Below, in pieces: positions 1-11,754 of a stretch of DNA of 64,000 nt. The DNA lies in contig NC_071398.1 in the NCBI RefSeq assembly GCF_022682495.2, positions 29,763,426-29,827,425 of the forward strand. Reading direction: 5' to 3'. How positions within the stretch are numbered: the stretch's first letter is position 1; each line of letters starts with the position of its first letter. Position numbers and translations under genes: made by a program. The stretch is from Desmodus rotundus (Eukaryota; Chordata; Mammalia; Chiroptera; Phyllostomidae). The notes under the pieces were generated by a model. It did no database searches and was not told the origin of the DNA. It saw nothing but the letters and a program-made list of their open reading frames with translations.

Positions 1-343
1 TGTGGCAGACTGGCTGGGGTGGAGGGTGTGGGGACAGACCCTCTTGTCCCCAGATGCTTCTGGGAGCAGGTCCCCAAGGCCCCACCAGCATAGAGATCCA
101 TGCTTCCATGAACCCTGCACCTCCAGAGTGCAGCCACAGGGCCCAGTCCCCTGCAGCAGCTCCCAGAGACATGAAGCTGGGTGACATGTGCCTGTCCCCT
201 CCAGGGCCACAGGCCAGAGAACAGGCAGGCACATGCTCCACAGGCTAGGACAGAGGGGCACCCAGCCCTGCTGGGCCACGAGGATGTCCAGGAAATGCTA
301 AAACATGCCTGTAGTGACATAGCCAATTTTTACATCATTCTTT
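1..343. other. unique sequence, nothing recognised
   Basis: GC-rich unique-looking sequence. The short open frames have no recognisable domain. I see no repeat, RNA gene or regulatory signature that I can defend. Confidence 0.5.
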
Positions 344-362
344 AAAAAAAAAAAAAAAAAAA
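344..362 (+). repeat. A19 homopolymer
   Basis: An uninterrupted run of 19 A. It could be the tail of a decayed retrocopy, but the sequence to its left matches nothing I recognise and I see no flanking duplication. The following ~480 bp (to ~845) is unique-looking and unassigned. Confidence 0.9.
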
Positions 363-844
363 GCTGTTTTTATTACAAAAGGGACACACACTCCTACAGG
401 AGGGGAGAGGGGAACACACATAATACAAGACAGGAGAATTGCCCAAAACCCCATCAGCACTCATGCCCAGTGCCCGCCCACAAGCCCGCCTGGGGGGCCA
501 CGCTCTCTGTCTCAGTCCTGACAGAGAAGACCATGTTGCCATGACATTTCACCTTCTGCGTGTGCATCCCTTCATGACTTCTGGATGCCGATGGTACGGT
601 TTCCAAGTAAACAGAGCAGGTCGGTTGTGCAGACACCCTCACGGGGGAGATGTGGGTGTGGTGAGGATGGAAGGTGGTGAACCCCTTGGACAGATGGTGC
701 CCTGTCCACCCCCCACACTAAAATTCGCTGAGGTCCCCTCTGTGCCCTGGGGGAAATGCAGAGCTGGCTCAGACTCAGTTTCTGCCTCCCATTCATTCTT
801 AAGCCCACCCTCAGCCTCTTACCACCCTTCATTTTGCTTCTAAC

Positions 845-1060
845 AAACATTTTCCTAGCACCCTCTATATGTCAGGCATTGTTCTAAGGCCTTTACAAAT
901 ATTAACTCACTGAATAACAACCTTAGAGGTAGGTACTTTTATTATCTGCATTTTACAGATGAGAAAACTGAGAGGCCAAGTGACTTGCCTGAAGTCACAC
1001 AGCAAGTAAGTGGTGGAGTCGAGTTCAAAGCCAGGCGTTTGGCTCCAGAGCCCTTGCTGG
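845..1060 (-). repeat. MIR SINE
   Basis: Read on + this is the reverse complement of the MIR core: a 'tattaactcactgaat' segment, then 'attttacagatgagaaaact', then 'cacacagcaagtaagtgg' and a degenerate 'gagttcaaagccagg' box. It is nearly full length and diverged, as expected for this pan-mammalian tRNA-derived SINE. Confidence 0.85.
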
Positions 1061-1229
1061 CAGTCACGTAACAAGCTGGCTGACCGTGAATGTGAGGACC
1101 ATGCTGCAGCAGCCTCGCCCAGGGGAAATGTGGAAAGATGGGATGTGACACATGGGACATAAGCTCCTGCTAAGTCACCACATTATTTTTTAAAGAAGTC
1201 CAGCAAGAAAAAAAAAAAAAAAGGTACAA

Positions 1230-1392
1230 AGCAGTGTTTCCGAACCCTGGCTACAGAGGAAAATCAGCTGGGATGTCTTGAAAACTGCTACCCATCTCCT
1301 AAGCCCCTTCATCTGGGGCAGGGCCCAGGAATCAGTATTTTTAAGACTTCCCAGGTGATTCCACTGTGCCACCAGGTTTAAGAACCCCAACT
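1230..1392 (+). mobile_element. MER5A-like hAT DNA transposon relic
   Basis: Non-autonomous hAT-type relic. Recognisable pieces are 'aaaatcagctgggatgtctt', 'gggcccaggaatcagtattt' and 'ccaggtgattccactgtg', ending '...gtttaagaacccc'. This matches my memory of MER5A/MER5B structure; the exact subfamily is not resolvable by eye. A 15-base A run (1208-1222) lies just upstream. Confidence 0.7.
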
Positions 1393-1500
1393 CTCAGAAA
1401 CAGGCTCTCTCCACACGTCCTAACTATGTGGCCCTGGGCTATTCACTTCACCTCAGTTTTCACAGGCGTGAAATGGGAACGTGGTACTCGTGAGTATGAG
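1393..1500 (+). repeat. MIR SINE, partial
   Basis: Contains 'ctatgtggccctgggctatt' followed by 'cacctcagttttcacaggcg' and 'gaaatgggaac', the MIR core in sense orientation. The 5' box and 3' end are poor. It abuts the MER5A-like relic. Confidence 0.65.
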
Positions 1501-1609
1501 AAGCCACACGTGACGAGCACACCGCGGAGGAGCTGGCGCAGATGACCAAGCCTGGGCATCGCCAGCTCACTGCACAGTGTGCGCTGCTCCAGGCACCCCG
1601 GCAAACACC

Positions 1610-1968
1610 AGTGTTAGTTTGCTCAGACTGCCACGACAAACTGCCACGGACGGCCTCCCAGACCTGGAGGCTGGAATTTGGAGACTGAGGTGGTGTCGGC
1701 GGGGCTGGTTTGCTCCGAAGCCTCTCTCCTCAACCTATAAACAGCTGTCTCCTCCCTGAGTCTTCACGTGGGCTTCCCTCTGTGCCTATCTGTGTCCTAA
1801 TCTCTTCTTATAAGGACACCAGATGCATTGAATCAGGGCCCAACCTAATGACCTCATTTTAACTTAATCACATCTTTAAAGACCCAATTTCCAAGTACAG
1901 TCACATTCTGAGGTTCTGGGGGTTAGGACTCCAACACGTGAACTTTGGGGGACACAGTTAGCCCAGAA
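1610..1968 (-). mobile_element. MLT1/MaLR-type solo LTR
   Basis: Begins 'tgttagtttgctcagactgc' and ends near 'gggggacacagttagcccag', with internal landmarks 'cttcttataaggacaccag', 'ctaatgacctcattttaact' and 'ttctgggggttaggactcca'. Read on + this is the reverse complement of the MaLR/ERVL LTR pattern. It is a diverged solo LTR with no internal retroviral sequence and no coding capacity. Subfamily uncertain. Confidence 0.7.
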
Positions 1969-2039
1969 GGGTTCGTAATTGCAGACAGCACCCATGCTTC
2001 CTTGGGTGTCCTGTCCCCGAACTACAAGGCGCAGTGAGG

Positions 2040-2880
2040 CGGGCGGTTTCCGTTTGTGAGTGAGCTGGTGTGGGCTCGGCTCTGGGCTTCGTGCTGCCCG
2101 CCCCTGCCCGCCAGCCCTGCGAGGGTTAATCTGAGGTCTCCGAGTTGGGTGGATTTACTGCCCCCAGACCTTTATCATCTCACACTGACGGTGAGGGCTC
2201 ACATTTCCCACTTAATTACTTGTCCCGCAATCAGAAGAGATAGCCGGTTCTGTGTTGAGTTGGCTGCAGCTGTGAACTGTTTATTTACTTTTCCTCAGCC
2301 CGGGAATGGCTGTAATTTAAAGGTTCAGATCTCAGCTACCCTGCCTGGTGCAAACGCTGCTTAAACACTTCCATATTGCTGGGGAAGAATGCTGCTGGAC
2401 ACTGCCCCCACCTCCCTTCCCGGACCTGGAGGACCAGGAGCACTGGGAAAGCAGGTGTTCCTGGTTATTTATCAAGACTGCGGGGCTGGTGAGGGAGATG
2501 GCTGCCGGTCAGTTACTGCCAACCCTGCAGCCTACCCGAAGGCCTCAGCGCTAAACCCACAGCTGTAACAGGAGTAAGGACCACTCGATGCTAGGACGGG
2601 ACTGCCCCCAGCAAGCCCCCTCCAAACAAAGAGTTGTCCCTGCCACAGTTCAAGCCACGGCTCTCACTAATTCCTGGACCAAATGGTGTAATTACCACTT
2701 AAGTTGTCAAATGGCATCCAGATGGTCTTACCTTTCACACCAGCGGTTTAATAAGCTTTTAGGCGTGACCTTTGCAGCTTGTCCTCCACCTGCACAGCCC
2801 CCTGGTTTGTGAAATCTGAGCCCACAATTAGATCTGATAATGAGCGCCCAGGCGACCAGCCTTGAACTCTGCAAGCTTGC
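2040..2880. promoter_or_regulatory. candidate conserved noncoding block
   Basis: Repeat-free ~840 bp rich in homeodomain-type words: 'cacttaattacttgtcccgc', 'ggctgtaatttaaagg', 'ggtgtaattaccacttaagt', 'cccacaattagatctgataa'. No open frame is convincing. The clean sequence beside decayed repeats suggests constraint, but only cross-species alignment could show that. Unique-looking sequence continues to ~3365. Confidence 0.35.
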
Positions 2881-3364
2881 TTCAAGGGGTGCCCAGTGAG
2901 TCACCCCATGCCACTGACAAATGGCATGTGTCCACCACAAACGGAGGGGCCCCCCATGCACAGACCCCCAGAGGCCTGCCTGGGGAGATCACAGAAACCC
3001 TGAGAGACACACAAGAGAACATTTGGGGGACCAGGCAGCGCTAGGCAGGCTGTTTCAAGAGCTGAATTCTAGCAAACCAGCGGGACACGCCCAAGCGTGT
3101 CCTCCAAGGCCTGCCTGATGCAGGGCAGCCCACCGGGGGAACTGCTTCTGAGCCTGCTATCCCAACCACACCAACAGGTTGTCTGCCAACATGGGAGCCA
3201 CCCTGCTGCCTGCAACCCTCTCCCAATTCATCCCCTTGAACAGTGAGGCTTTGGTACAGGGAAGAATGATCTTGCGCCACAAAGGATCATACTCCATTGT
3301 CTCTTTTGTCAAATTATTCTTTTCCAGCGCAGGGCAAACGGTGCTCGTCGTTACAGAGCCGGGA

Positions 3365-3552
3365 AACACGCACACACCAGGCACCATTCCCAGGACTTCA
3401 TGTCTTGTGTCACTTAATCCTCACAACACTCTAGGGGCTGTTTTTACCCCTCCCCTGTCATTGGTAGATCAGAAAACTGTGGCACAGAGAGGTTAAGTAA
3501 TCTGCCCAAGGTCACACAGCCAGTGAGTGGCAGGAATGGGATTTGAACCCAA
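3365..3552 (-). repeat. MIR SINE
   Basis: Landmarks in order: 'cacttaatcctcacaacact', 'agatcagaaaactgtggcac', 'agaggttaagtaatctgccc', 'aaggtcacacagccagtgag', 'gggatttgaacccaag'. It is one of the best preserved MIR copies here, nearly full length. Confidence 0.9.
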
Positions 3553-3559
3553 GTAAGAA

Positions 3560-3740
3560 GCAGATATTATGAATGTGTACAACTATGATCCCATTTGGGT
3601 AAGCAAATAATAATTTAATTAAAAATGTATCAATATGCATATAAGGTAGCATATTGTATGTGTGTGTGTGCGTGTGTGTGTGGATATATACATATAACAA
3701 AGTTTAAAGGTTTGTGCAACTGTTTGGAAAATGCCAAATA
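3560..3740 (+). repeat. old L1/HAL1-like 3' fragment with TG microsatellite
   Basis: 'caactatgatcccatttggg' followed by AT-rich text and a (TG)n run at about 3657-3682, then a (TA) stretch. The 'atgatcccatttt' phrase is typical of old L1/HAL1 3' ends. The microsatellite is certain; the LINE assignment is tentative. Confidence 0.45.
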
Positions 3741-4244
3741 TCCCCAGAAGAGCCCCACCCACTGGTATCCTCAGTGCCCCAGCAAACTGCAGGGGAGGGC
3801 GGGCACAAAGAGAAGGGCAACTGGAGCCTCCTCTGTGGTGAGCTGGAACAGAGGGTGATGAGGAAGGGCCAGGCCCTGGGCCAGGGAGCAAGGTTTCCCT
3901 GGGAGAATCTTGTCCCAGAGGGTGCTCAAAATGCTCAGGGTCTCTGCTCTTGACTCCAGCCCTGTCAGCTCAGTGGTCTCTCCCCACTGTGATCACCAGA
4001 ATTTTGTCAGGAACTACCATTGGACTATCATTGTGGACAATAAGAAGCCTTTTTGGAATACCCTTCCCAAGCTTGCTGTGTGCAGAGCACCCTGGGATTT
4101 CTCCTAACAAACCCATAAGAGAGTTAACATCATCCCCAGTCAGTAGAGGAGGAGACTGAGGTTCCAAGAGGATCCAAGACTCAAAAGATCAGGAGGGGAG
4201 CAGTGAGGATGAAGCTCGGCCTATCAGACTCCAGCTCCTGCCCG

Positions 4245-4425
4245 AGCTTGCCAGGCCAGCATTTTCCCAAACATGCCTGGTCAGAAGAATCACCTGGGGC
4301 CTGGTGTATGCGAGGACTTGGGGTCTCACCCACTCCTAATGGGTCTGACTTAGAAACCCAGGCCCAAGAATCTGCATTTTCAAACAAATATCACTGGGGT
4401 AAGTGTGAGAACCACTGCCCACACA
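4245..4425 (+). mobile_element. MER5A-like hAT relic
   Basis: Landmarks 'agaagaatcacctggggcct', 'taatgggtctgacttagaaa', 'caggcccaagaatctgcatt' and 'gtgagaaccactgcc' follow the MER5A order. The terminal repeats are degraded. The next ~750 bp (to 5180) is GC-rich unique sequence in which I recognise nothing. Confidence 0.75.
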
Positions 4426-5179
4426 CCAAGGTAGAACCAGATGAATTACCTACTTCCATCCTCTCCTGGCTTCATAAGAGCCTCATTCAGAAGAGGCATT
4501 CATGTTGGGGAGGAGAATGGAAACCTAGCCCCAAGCCAGGAGACATGCCTCCCCTGCCCTCGCTGGCAGACAGCGCCCCCAAGGGCCAGGCAGAGCACTG
4601 TATCCCCCGGGCCCCTCCCTTGTGGAGGACCCACCCCCTGCCCCCACTCAAAGAATGGGCGGAAACAGCCCCCCAGGCAGGAATTCACCCCTGCCATTTC
4701 ACACTGCTGTCACTGGGACAGGCCTGCAGGGGAGCGGAGGGCCTGGAGCAGCTGAAAAGGCCAGGGACACACGGAGCCAGCAGTGCAAGGGGCTGGCAAA
4801 CAAAACACAGCCCCCCCAAAGCTGGGCTGGAGGGCGGCTGAGCAATCGCCCTCAAAATCTGCAAGCTCATCAGGGCACTTGGAAACCTCGGTGGGGACAC
4901 AACACAGGACGCATCCTGCTCGGAAGAGATAAGAGAATTCCCAGGTTCTCACTGCCTAGCCTCTCCCCGGGGACACTGAGCTGGCAGGGAGTGTGGAGGG
5001 ACGTGAGAAAGATGCCCTGAGGCAAATACACTGCAGGGAAGCTCCTGTGCGCCCCTTACCCTTCACCCACTTTGCGATGAGACCTGGGGGAGGGGTCCCA
5101 TGCTAAGCTGGGATCCCAGTCACCCATTTTGCTTATCCCTGAAATCACCCTTCAGACTGACTTTCAAGCTCACCCTACC

Positions 5180-5270
5180 ACACACTGATTGTGGACCCAG
5201 GGCCAGTGGTTTTGCCTCTCTGTGTCTCAGTTTTCCCATCTGCTAAATGGGGCTGCTGTGGGGAACCACT
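5180..5270 (+). repeat. MIR SINE, partial
   Basis: 'gttttgcctctctgtgtctc' followed by 'agttttcccatctgctaaat' and 'ggggctgctgtgggg' is the MIR core. Flanks are not assignable. Confidence 0.65.
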
Positions 5271-5684
5271 TCATGGCCTTCTCCCAGGGTTTGTGTGCTG
5301 CAATCACACGTGTGGAGTGACCGCTGGCGTTAATAGAGGGTCCACGGCGTCCTCAGCATTTTCCTGTATGACCTGGTCCAGCCCGCACAGCCAGTCATGG
5401 GAGTGGGGCATCCTCACAAGCTCCGTTATTTCAGTGAGGAAGCTGGAGACAGGAGAACATGGAGAAGAAGTGTGATGGAGCCAGGGAGGCCAGGCTTGGA
5501 GCCAGAGGCCACACTCACCCTGTTGCGCAAGGCTCATTCTGAGAGCCTGATAACAGAGTGGCGACTCTAGTTGACTCAAATTACATTCCTATTGCGTGGG
5601 GCCGTGCCATGTGGCTCAGTTCCATCCAGATGCTGCGTAGTCGAGCTGTTTGCGAACATCGAAAATGATAATAAGCACAGAATG

Positions 5685-5875
5685 AAAGCCAGCACTTGCA
5701 CAGCAGGACCTGCGTGCCGGGCCCCTCCCATGCACTTTCCACACTGGGATCCTGGATCCTGGGGATGGACCTGGGGGGAGGTGCTGTTCTTTCCCACCCC
5801 GCCCCCCACAGGCGAGGTCATTGAGATTCAGAGAGGTTTAATCACTTGCCCAACTGTAACCCAGCGGTAATCACG
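5685..5875 (-). repeat. MIR SINE
   Basis: Reverse-oriented MIR: 'gccagcacttgcacagcagg', then 'gaggtcattgagattcagag', 'aggtttaatcacttgcccaa' and 'ctgtaacccagcggtaa'. The core is interrupted by a GC-rich segment. The following ~750 bp up to the Ves SINE is unassigned unique sequence. Confidence 0.65.
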
Positions 5876-6615
5876 GGAAGTATAGTTCAGGGACCCAACA
5901 CTTGGGCGCTCACTCTCTTCTGTGTCTTCCCTTGCCTTTCAAGGGCAGGGGTCTCACCTCCTCCCTCTCTGTGACCCCACAGGATTTGGGGCACAGTGAC
6001 CAGTAGATGGAGGGTTCAAAAGTGTAAGTCAAATTGACTCCAATTTTATTTCCCAGATTGTTTTGAGCACATGGTGTTCAGAATGAGCTAGAAGAGGCAC
6101 CATGCTGTTTGGGGAATGTGGGGGGAGGGGACTTGCTCAGTGGGACTGCAGTAGCTCCTGCCTCTAGGAGGGACCCTAACTGCCCAGGAGATTTGTTTCC
6201 ATAACCCCAAACAAGAGCAATGAGTTCAGACAGAACCAGTGTGTTTTGGGGGGAAATCAATAATGAGGGCTCCCAGGACCCAGCTAGGACACAGAACTAT
6301 GTCCAGTTTTCCAGGCAGAACCCACATTGTGCTGATGTGCTAACAACCCCAAATGGGGCTACTCATTCAATATGCCCAAGAGTTCAAAGGTTGAGACAGA
6401 ACAGCCCACAAAATAGAAGTGCCAGTGGGAGAGCCATAGCCTTTCCTTTGCCATATTGATGCCAAAACAGTACCTGCATCTCCAGCTCCGCCTACTGCAA
6501 CCATGAGCTCACTGACCCCACACCCACCCTGGGTGCTGTTCGTGCTTTGCTGAGCAACCACTTGGAATGAGATGTGTTGGACACTTGGCACATATTCGTT
6601 CTAGTTCTCAGGTCG

Positions 6616-6894
6616 AGAAGGTGCTGGAGCCCTGGCCACTGTGGCTCAGTTGGTTGGAGCATTTTCCAGTAACCAAAAGGTTGTGGGCTCAATTCCCAGT
6701 CAGGGTGCACACACCTAGGTTAAGGGTTCAGTCCCTGGTCTGAACGTATATGATCCCGGCCCGGGTGAGAACAGAAGGCAGCCAATGGATGCTTCTTTCA
6801 TGCATCAATGTTTCTCTCTCTCCCTTCCTCTCTCTTCAAAAAGCAACAAAAAATGCCGTCGGGTGAGGATTTTAAAAAAAAGAAGATGCTAGAA
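6616..6894 (+). mobile_element. Ves (Ves1-like) tRNA-derived SINE with TSDs
   Basis: The body is about 6630-6880. It has a tRNA-like head ('ccctggccactgtggctcag ...'), a B-box-like 'gggctcaattcccagtcagg', a second box ('ggttcagtccctggtctgaa'), the CT-rich 'tgtttctctctctcccttcc' segment and an A-rich tail. A 14-bp flanking duplication is visible at 6616-6629 and 6881-6894 (two mismatches), marking a retrotransposed copy. The B box departs from GGTTCGATTCC, so transcription is probably weak. Ves SINEs are bat-specific and are this window's lineage marker. Confidence 0.93.
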
Positions 6895-7404
6895 CCTGAA
6901 ACAGCTCATTCCAATACCTGGAGCCTCCCTCACTTCCAGGGACAAATTTTGAAGTGTCTTTTTACAACTCCCAGAGCTCCTGCCCACTGCAATCCACTGG
7001 AAAGCCTTAAAGACATCTCCAGGAGCCACCACTGCCTACTTCTGATGCACTGTCAGCGAAGACTTGAAAACGAGTTCTGGAGCTTGGGAGCTGTAGCAGG
7101 CACTGCTGATGAGCTTCCTAGCATCATTCACTCCCATCCTCTCCCTTGCCGCCTCCAATTTAGAGGAGTCCTATTGTGTACCTTACCAGCCTCAGTTGGA
7201 GCTAGATGTGGATGTTCAAGGCACCAGTTTCTAACCCATGAAATGTAAACCGTCTCTTAGGACACCACTGGGCAAGTTTTTGCTTTCCTGATAAAAAGGC
7301 ACAGATCCAGAGGGTGTAGCCCTGGAAACCTTCTCCTCCCTTCCCTCCCTTGAATGCAGACATGATAGCTAGAGATGCAGCAGCCACCTTGAGACCATGA
7401 TAAG

Positions 7405-7925
7405 ACAGACAAAAACAACATGGTAGACAGAATGATGCCCTGCAACCCCAAGAAATGTCCACATTCTAATCCCCAGAACCTGTGAAAATGTTACCTCACA
7501 TGGCAAAGAGGAATTGAGGCTGCAGATGGAATTGGGACTGCTCATCAGCTGACTTTGAGTTGGGAAGATCAGCCCGGATTATCCACAGTGGAAGAAGGAC
7601 ATAAAAGAGGGGATCAGAGAAAGAGATGTGATGATAACAGAAAGGCAGAGAAATGCACATTGAGGGCTTGAAAGGCCCGTGGAAGGGCCCGCAAGCCAAG
7701 GTCTGTGGGCAGCTCTAGAGGCCGGAAAAGGCCAGGAAATATACTCTCCCCCAGAGGCTCCAGAAGGAATGCAGCCCTACCGACACCTCGATTTTATCCC
7801 ATTGAGGCCCATTTCAGACTTCTAATCTACAGAACAGTTAAGATACTCAAGGTGTGTTGCCTTAAGCCATCAGGTTTGTAGTACTCTGTTCCAGCAGCCA
7901 CAGGACACTGATGCAAACCGTAGGA
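7405..7925 (+). mobile_element. MaLR/ERVL-type solo LTR
   Basis: ~520-bp element with landmarks 'ccacattctaatccccagaa', 'aaaatgttacctcacatggc', 'cccggattatccacagtgga', 'gaggctccagaaggaatgca', 'gccctaccgacacctcgatt', 'agacttctaatctacagaac' and 'ccttaagccatcaggtttgt'. This is the MLT1-like LTR pattern in sense orientation. No internal or coding retroviral sequence. Subfamily unresolved. The ~900 bp after it (to 8855) is unique and unassigned. Confidence 0.7.
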
Positions 7926-8854
7926 GATGCTGAATTACCCTTGCTGAGCAAATGGAAAGATGCCAGCAGCCGCCTTTCTCCAGACATCCCCATCCTGTGA
8001 GGAAAAGGACCCTGCACTGGTTTAAGCCACTTCAAGTTAGACTACTTGTGACTTGAATCCTTGTACAGTTCCAATTGCCATCTGTGTCAGCGAGGTAAGC
8101 TTTTATTTCAAAATTCCTCTTGTAAGAGAGAAACATAATCACCAGCCCAAAATGTGAATGGAACCCCTATAACAGTACCCCGAGGTCAAAGATGAGTTGT
8201 AAATGGCTCTGGGACCTTTTCTGAGAAAGAAGGTGTAGTAAGAAACGATTGTTAGTTAAATGTTTATTGAATCATAAAGTGGACCTAAGACAAAAGAGCT
8301 AGTTGCAATAAACAGAACCGTTCATTTGGTTGGACATCGTGGCCACAGCACGCAGGGTCCCTGGGACAAGAGACGTGTTCATAGTTGCCCGATTTACAGA
8401 ACTGGGTAAGTTAGTCTCCAGTTTAAAGGGTCCTGCAGGGCTGGTTCCTTGTGCTTTGCATTTATGGCAGGCTGTTATCATTCCCGTGAGCTCGCTGATG
8501 AATAGCCAGGTTTCAGGACCACAACTTTATCGGACTGTAACTTCTGAGCTGCATGTTCCCAATCTCTTTCATCACTCGTCTTACAACTGGGTTTCCAGAA
8601 GGGGTTGCAGTAAGATGCTGGGACTGCCTCAACCTATTCATGATGGACAAGTGAATCCACAAGTTAGGAAGCTATGGGCCATTGTCAGGGACCTGCCTGC
8701 TCTGTGCTGGGTGCAGGGAAACTAGGGCTCTGCAGAGGATCGCGCTGTGCAGGCGTGGGCTTGAGAAGCCCTGCAGACATTTTATCCTTGCTGCTCTGAG
8801 AGTGGTTGATGCCAGTTACGTGTGAAAGAGATGATCCAGTGGAAGGTTGGGCAA

Positions 8855-9005
8855 AGGGCCTGGCAGATGATCAGTTCTTAGTAACTGTTAACTATGGAAA
8901 TGTTTTTCTTTCTAAAACTCACAGCAACCGTACAAGGAAACCTGAGGAATGTTCCCACATTGCAGGCCAGGAACTGAGGCTCACAGGGACTAAGTGACAG
9001 CACGA
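8855..9005 (-). repeat. MIR SINE
   Basis: 'aaactcacagcaaccgtaca', 'cattgcaggccaggaactga' and 'ggctcacagggactaagtga' follow the reverse MIR order. Moderately diverged. Confidence 0.6.
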
Positions 9006-9064
9006 GGAAGGGGCCAATCTTCCCATTCCACCAAAGATGCCTGCCCATGGCACCCGATGTGGGT

Positions 9065-9265
9065 TGCCATGGTGATCACAGCCCTCATGATCGCCCATGA
9101 GCCAGGCACCGTGCAACCACCTTCCTCTCTCATTCCCCACGACAGCCCTGCCAAGGGGCCTCATGCTGCCCACTCTCAAGATGAGGAAGCCACGACCTAG
9201 GGGAGACTAAGTGCCCACCACCGTGTGATGTGTGGAGATGGGTATGAATTCAGGCTGCCAATAGC
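9065..9265 (-). repeat. MIR SINE
   Basis: 'catgagccaggcaccgtgca', 'tcaagatgaggaagccacga', 'ctaggggagactaagtgccc' and 'atgggtatgaattcaggctg' are the reverse MIR landmarks. It lies ~60 bp from another MIR in the same orientation. Confidence 0.6.
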
Positions 9266-9589
9266 CCTTCTGGGCTCTTATCAGTGACTGTACAGCCTCG
9301 ATGGCCGCAGCAGAGCCTTCTCTGGCCCCACAGGGCACAGGGAGGTCAGGCAGAAGCTCTCAACCAGAAGCAGAGAGATTTGCCCTCCCTCCCCTACCCA
9401 GGGCCAGGCTCTGAGAGCAGAGAACCAACTTGTGGAAAATCCGGGATTGACATTAGGAGGGAGAGGGGAGCAGTGGGCCCCCCAAAGTCCAACATGCATC
9501 ACCTCCCAGGGGTGCCATCTGGACGCCCCCTCCCAAGCACGCCCCCACCTCCAGGTGTGCCCACCTTCTCCCCACAACATCCCTGTGGG

Positions 9590-9690
9590 ACCAGGAGGGA
9601 GTTGTTTGAATCGAACCCCAATCTGGCGACTCTGGGCAATCCCCCAACCTTTCCATGCCTCAGTTTCCTTCTCTATGAAATGATAGTCGT
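9590..9690 (+). repeat. MIR SINE, partial
   Basis: 'gtttgaatcgaaccccaatc', 'tggcgactctgggcaatccc' and 'tgcctcagtttccttctcta' with 'tgaaatgatag' define the MIR head and core. The ~1 kb that follows (9700-10740) is unique and includes a T-rich TTTATTTGTTTTG stretch near 10535-10585. Confidence 0.75.
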
Positions 9691-10739
9691 GAAAGAACCC
9701 ATCTGTGAGGGGAGTCTTGGCCAAAAACACCAATCCCTTATTTTCCTGACACACAAACACAAAATCACTCATTTTATCTTCAATGAGGCCATCAGTAAAA
9801 CATTCAGAATGCTCAGAGATAAACATCTCGTCAGTGTTTTGTTTTGTTTCGTTTCCTTTTAAAGTCTTCCTCGTTGAATCAGGAGAGCGGCAGGTAATGG
9901 ACGTGACCACGCAGAGCTCTGGGCCCTCTGCTGGTTGCCTAACCATATTTGCTGCCAACCCCATTCCTCCTGGTGGACGGGATTCTGGTTTTATTTGGCT
10001 TGGCAATGGACCTGGCTAAAAATATGCAGTTTCCCAGACTCCTTTGCAGTGGAGAGTGGTAGGTGACACAGTCCCTGCCAAGGCGACAGAGGTGAGCTGA
10101 TGGGAGGGGTCCCTCCAGAATGACAAGGCTGTGCTTCCTCTCCTTTCACTCTTTGTCTTTCCTGGACCATGAGTCTCAGGCGTGGCCTTCACCTTGTGAT
10201 GATGAACCTGAGGGTGGGAGGCACAGGGGCCCCTGCCAGGACTACCCACCTCCAGCCTCCCCTGCCTGGGACAACCTCACGTCTGTTAGGCATTTCGTTA
10301 CTAGAACTGAACACATTCCCGACTGATGCACCAAGCATCCAGATTTGAGGAGCAGCTGCCCCCACCAAATCACGGAGGAGTGAATATCAGAGGAGCGACA
10401 GGCAACCTCCACGGAAACAACTACCACCCAGGCCCGCCTCTCTCTTGTCTGAAATGATTCATGGCTATCAGGTCCAATCAACATTTTATATTTCCCTTGA
10501 GACACTGAAAGGCAGGCCACTTCTATTCACTAAAACATTTTATTTATTTGTTTTGTTTTATTTTGTTTTATTCACTCATTTATTTCCGTGATAAAAGGAG
10601 CCTTCAGGTTTCCTGAGGCATAAAATGTAACACCCAGACTGCCTCTCGGGCTGTTGTTTACTCCCCCAGAGCTGATGGAAATGGCCGCTCATTGTCTCTG
10701 TCTGTGAAATGGGGGTGACCAGACCTCACCTGCTTGGTC

Positions 10740-11108
10740 TTGCCCAGTTGCCTGCCCTGCCCTCCATGATCTGGCCTCAGCCAGGTTCTCCAACCACACT
10801 ACCCTCACAATCCACTGTCCCATCCTGGCCCCTGGGTGGTCCCCGTGCACCCCCACAGGCTCCCTTACCCAGGCCAGTGCCTGGAATACATCTGCCCACC
10901 CCCACACTGGGCTGACCCCTCGCAGACGTCTCAAGAGCTTCCCTGAAACACTTTCCCAGGCACGGATTTGTCCTCCCTGATGGACGGAGATGACCTTGCT
11001 TAGTGTTCACAGCCATAAACCCAGAGCCCCCCTGGCCCAGAGTGGGTGTTCCATACATACTTGTGGCCCATCCATGGACTGTGCAGCTGGATCAATGAGT
11101 GAATACGG
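10740..11108 (+). mobile_element. L2 LINE 3' fragment
   Basis: 'catgatctggcctcagccag', 'gagcttccctgaaacacttt' and the 3' end '...agagtgggtgttccatacat ... gatcaatgagtgaatac' follow the L2 ORF-end and 3'-UTR pattern in sense orientation. Diverged and without coding potential. Confidence 0.7.
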
Positions 11109-11529
11109 TGATTTCACAATGAGCTTATATTTGGAGGACTGATGTAACAAATCTTCATTTTGCCACATCGATGTTTTTCTGCCACAACGCCATACCCTTG
11201 CATCTTGCACCTTGGGGGAAATGTGTCCAGTGAGTGAGTGGCATGTGGGCCCTGGTATGAGTGAACTCTCACACTCCACAAGGCCAGAGACAGCTGACCC
11301 CAGGTGACCCTAGAGTTAAATGAAGAATATGCTCCCACATACAGGGGAGGGTGCAAGTAGGCTTACAGTCATACGTATGCAAAACACAGAGTTTGTTCTT
11401 GTATTATTATTCATTAATTATTGGATTATTTATTTGTATTACAACTATAAACCTACTTTTGCCCTTCCCTGTCTAACAGCCCAAAAGGACAGGTAGGAGA
11501 AGTGAAATACTCAGATAATTACTCTTCAG

Positions 11530-11720
11530 TTCCTGGCTGCCCTGAAGTGCAGTCCTGAAGAAACGAGGAGACTCACTGGCTGCAGGGGAGGGAAACAGCA
11601 TGCCAGGGAGAGGGAAGAGCACATGCAAAGAGCGTGGGGCACAAGAGAACGTGGGCGTTTGAGGAATGGCAAGTCAGGGCATGAGAGCAGAGAGAGGAGG
11701 GCAAAAGTAGATCATGGTTG
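11530..11720 (-). mobile_element. L2 LINE fragment, antisense
   Basis: 'aaacagcatgccagggagag', 'ggaagagcacatgcaaagag' and 'gagaacgtgggcgtttgagg' are the antisense of the conserved L2 ORF segment just before its 3' UTR. Decayed, short fragment. Confidence 0.6.
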
Positions 11721-11754
11721 TTGTTGGTTTTATCACATTATAATTAATTCTGCT

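Noticed and set aside
344..362. A19 run as the 3' end of a processed pseudogene
   Set aside because: No recognisable parent mRNA sequence precedes it and no flanking duplication is visible.
4203..4841. 212-codon plus-strand open frame
   Set aside because: Its first part is translated MER5A-like transposon sequence and the rest is low-complexity Pro/Ser/Gly-rich, with no recognisable domain.
6630..6725. tRNA-like boxes that could be called tRNA genes
   Set aside because: These belong to Ves SINE heads: no closed acceptor stem, and followed by the SINE body, tail and duplications. The same holds for the other Ves copies.
9281..10006. 241-codon minus-strand open frame
   Set aside because: It overlaps a MIR on the other strand, has no domain or codon signal I recognise, and long chance frames occur in GC-rich DNA of this length.
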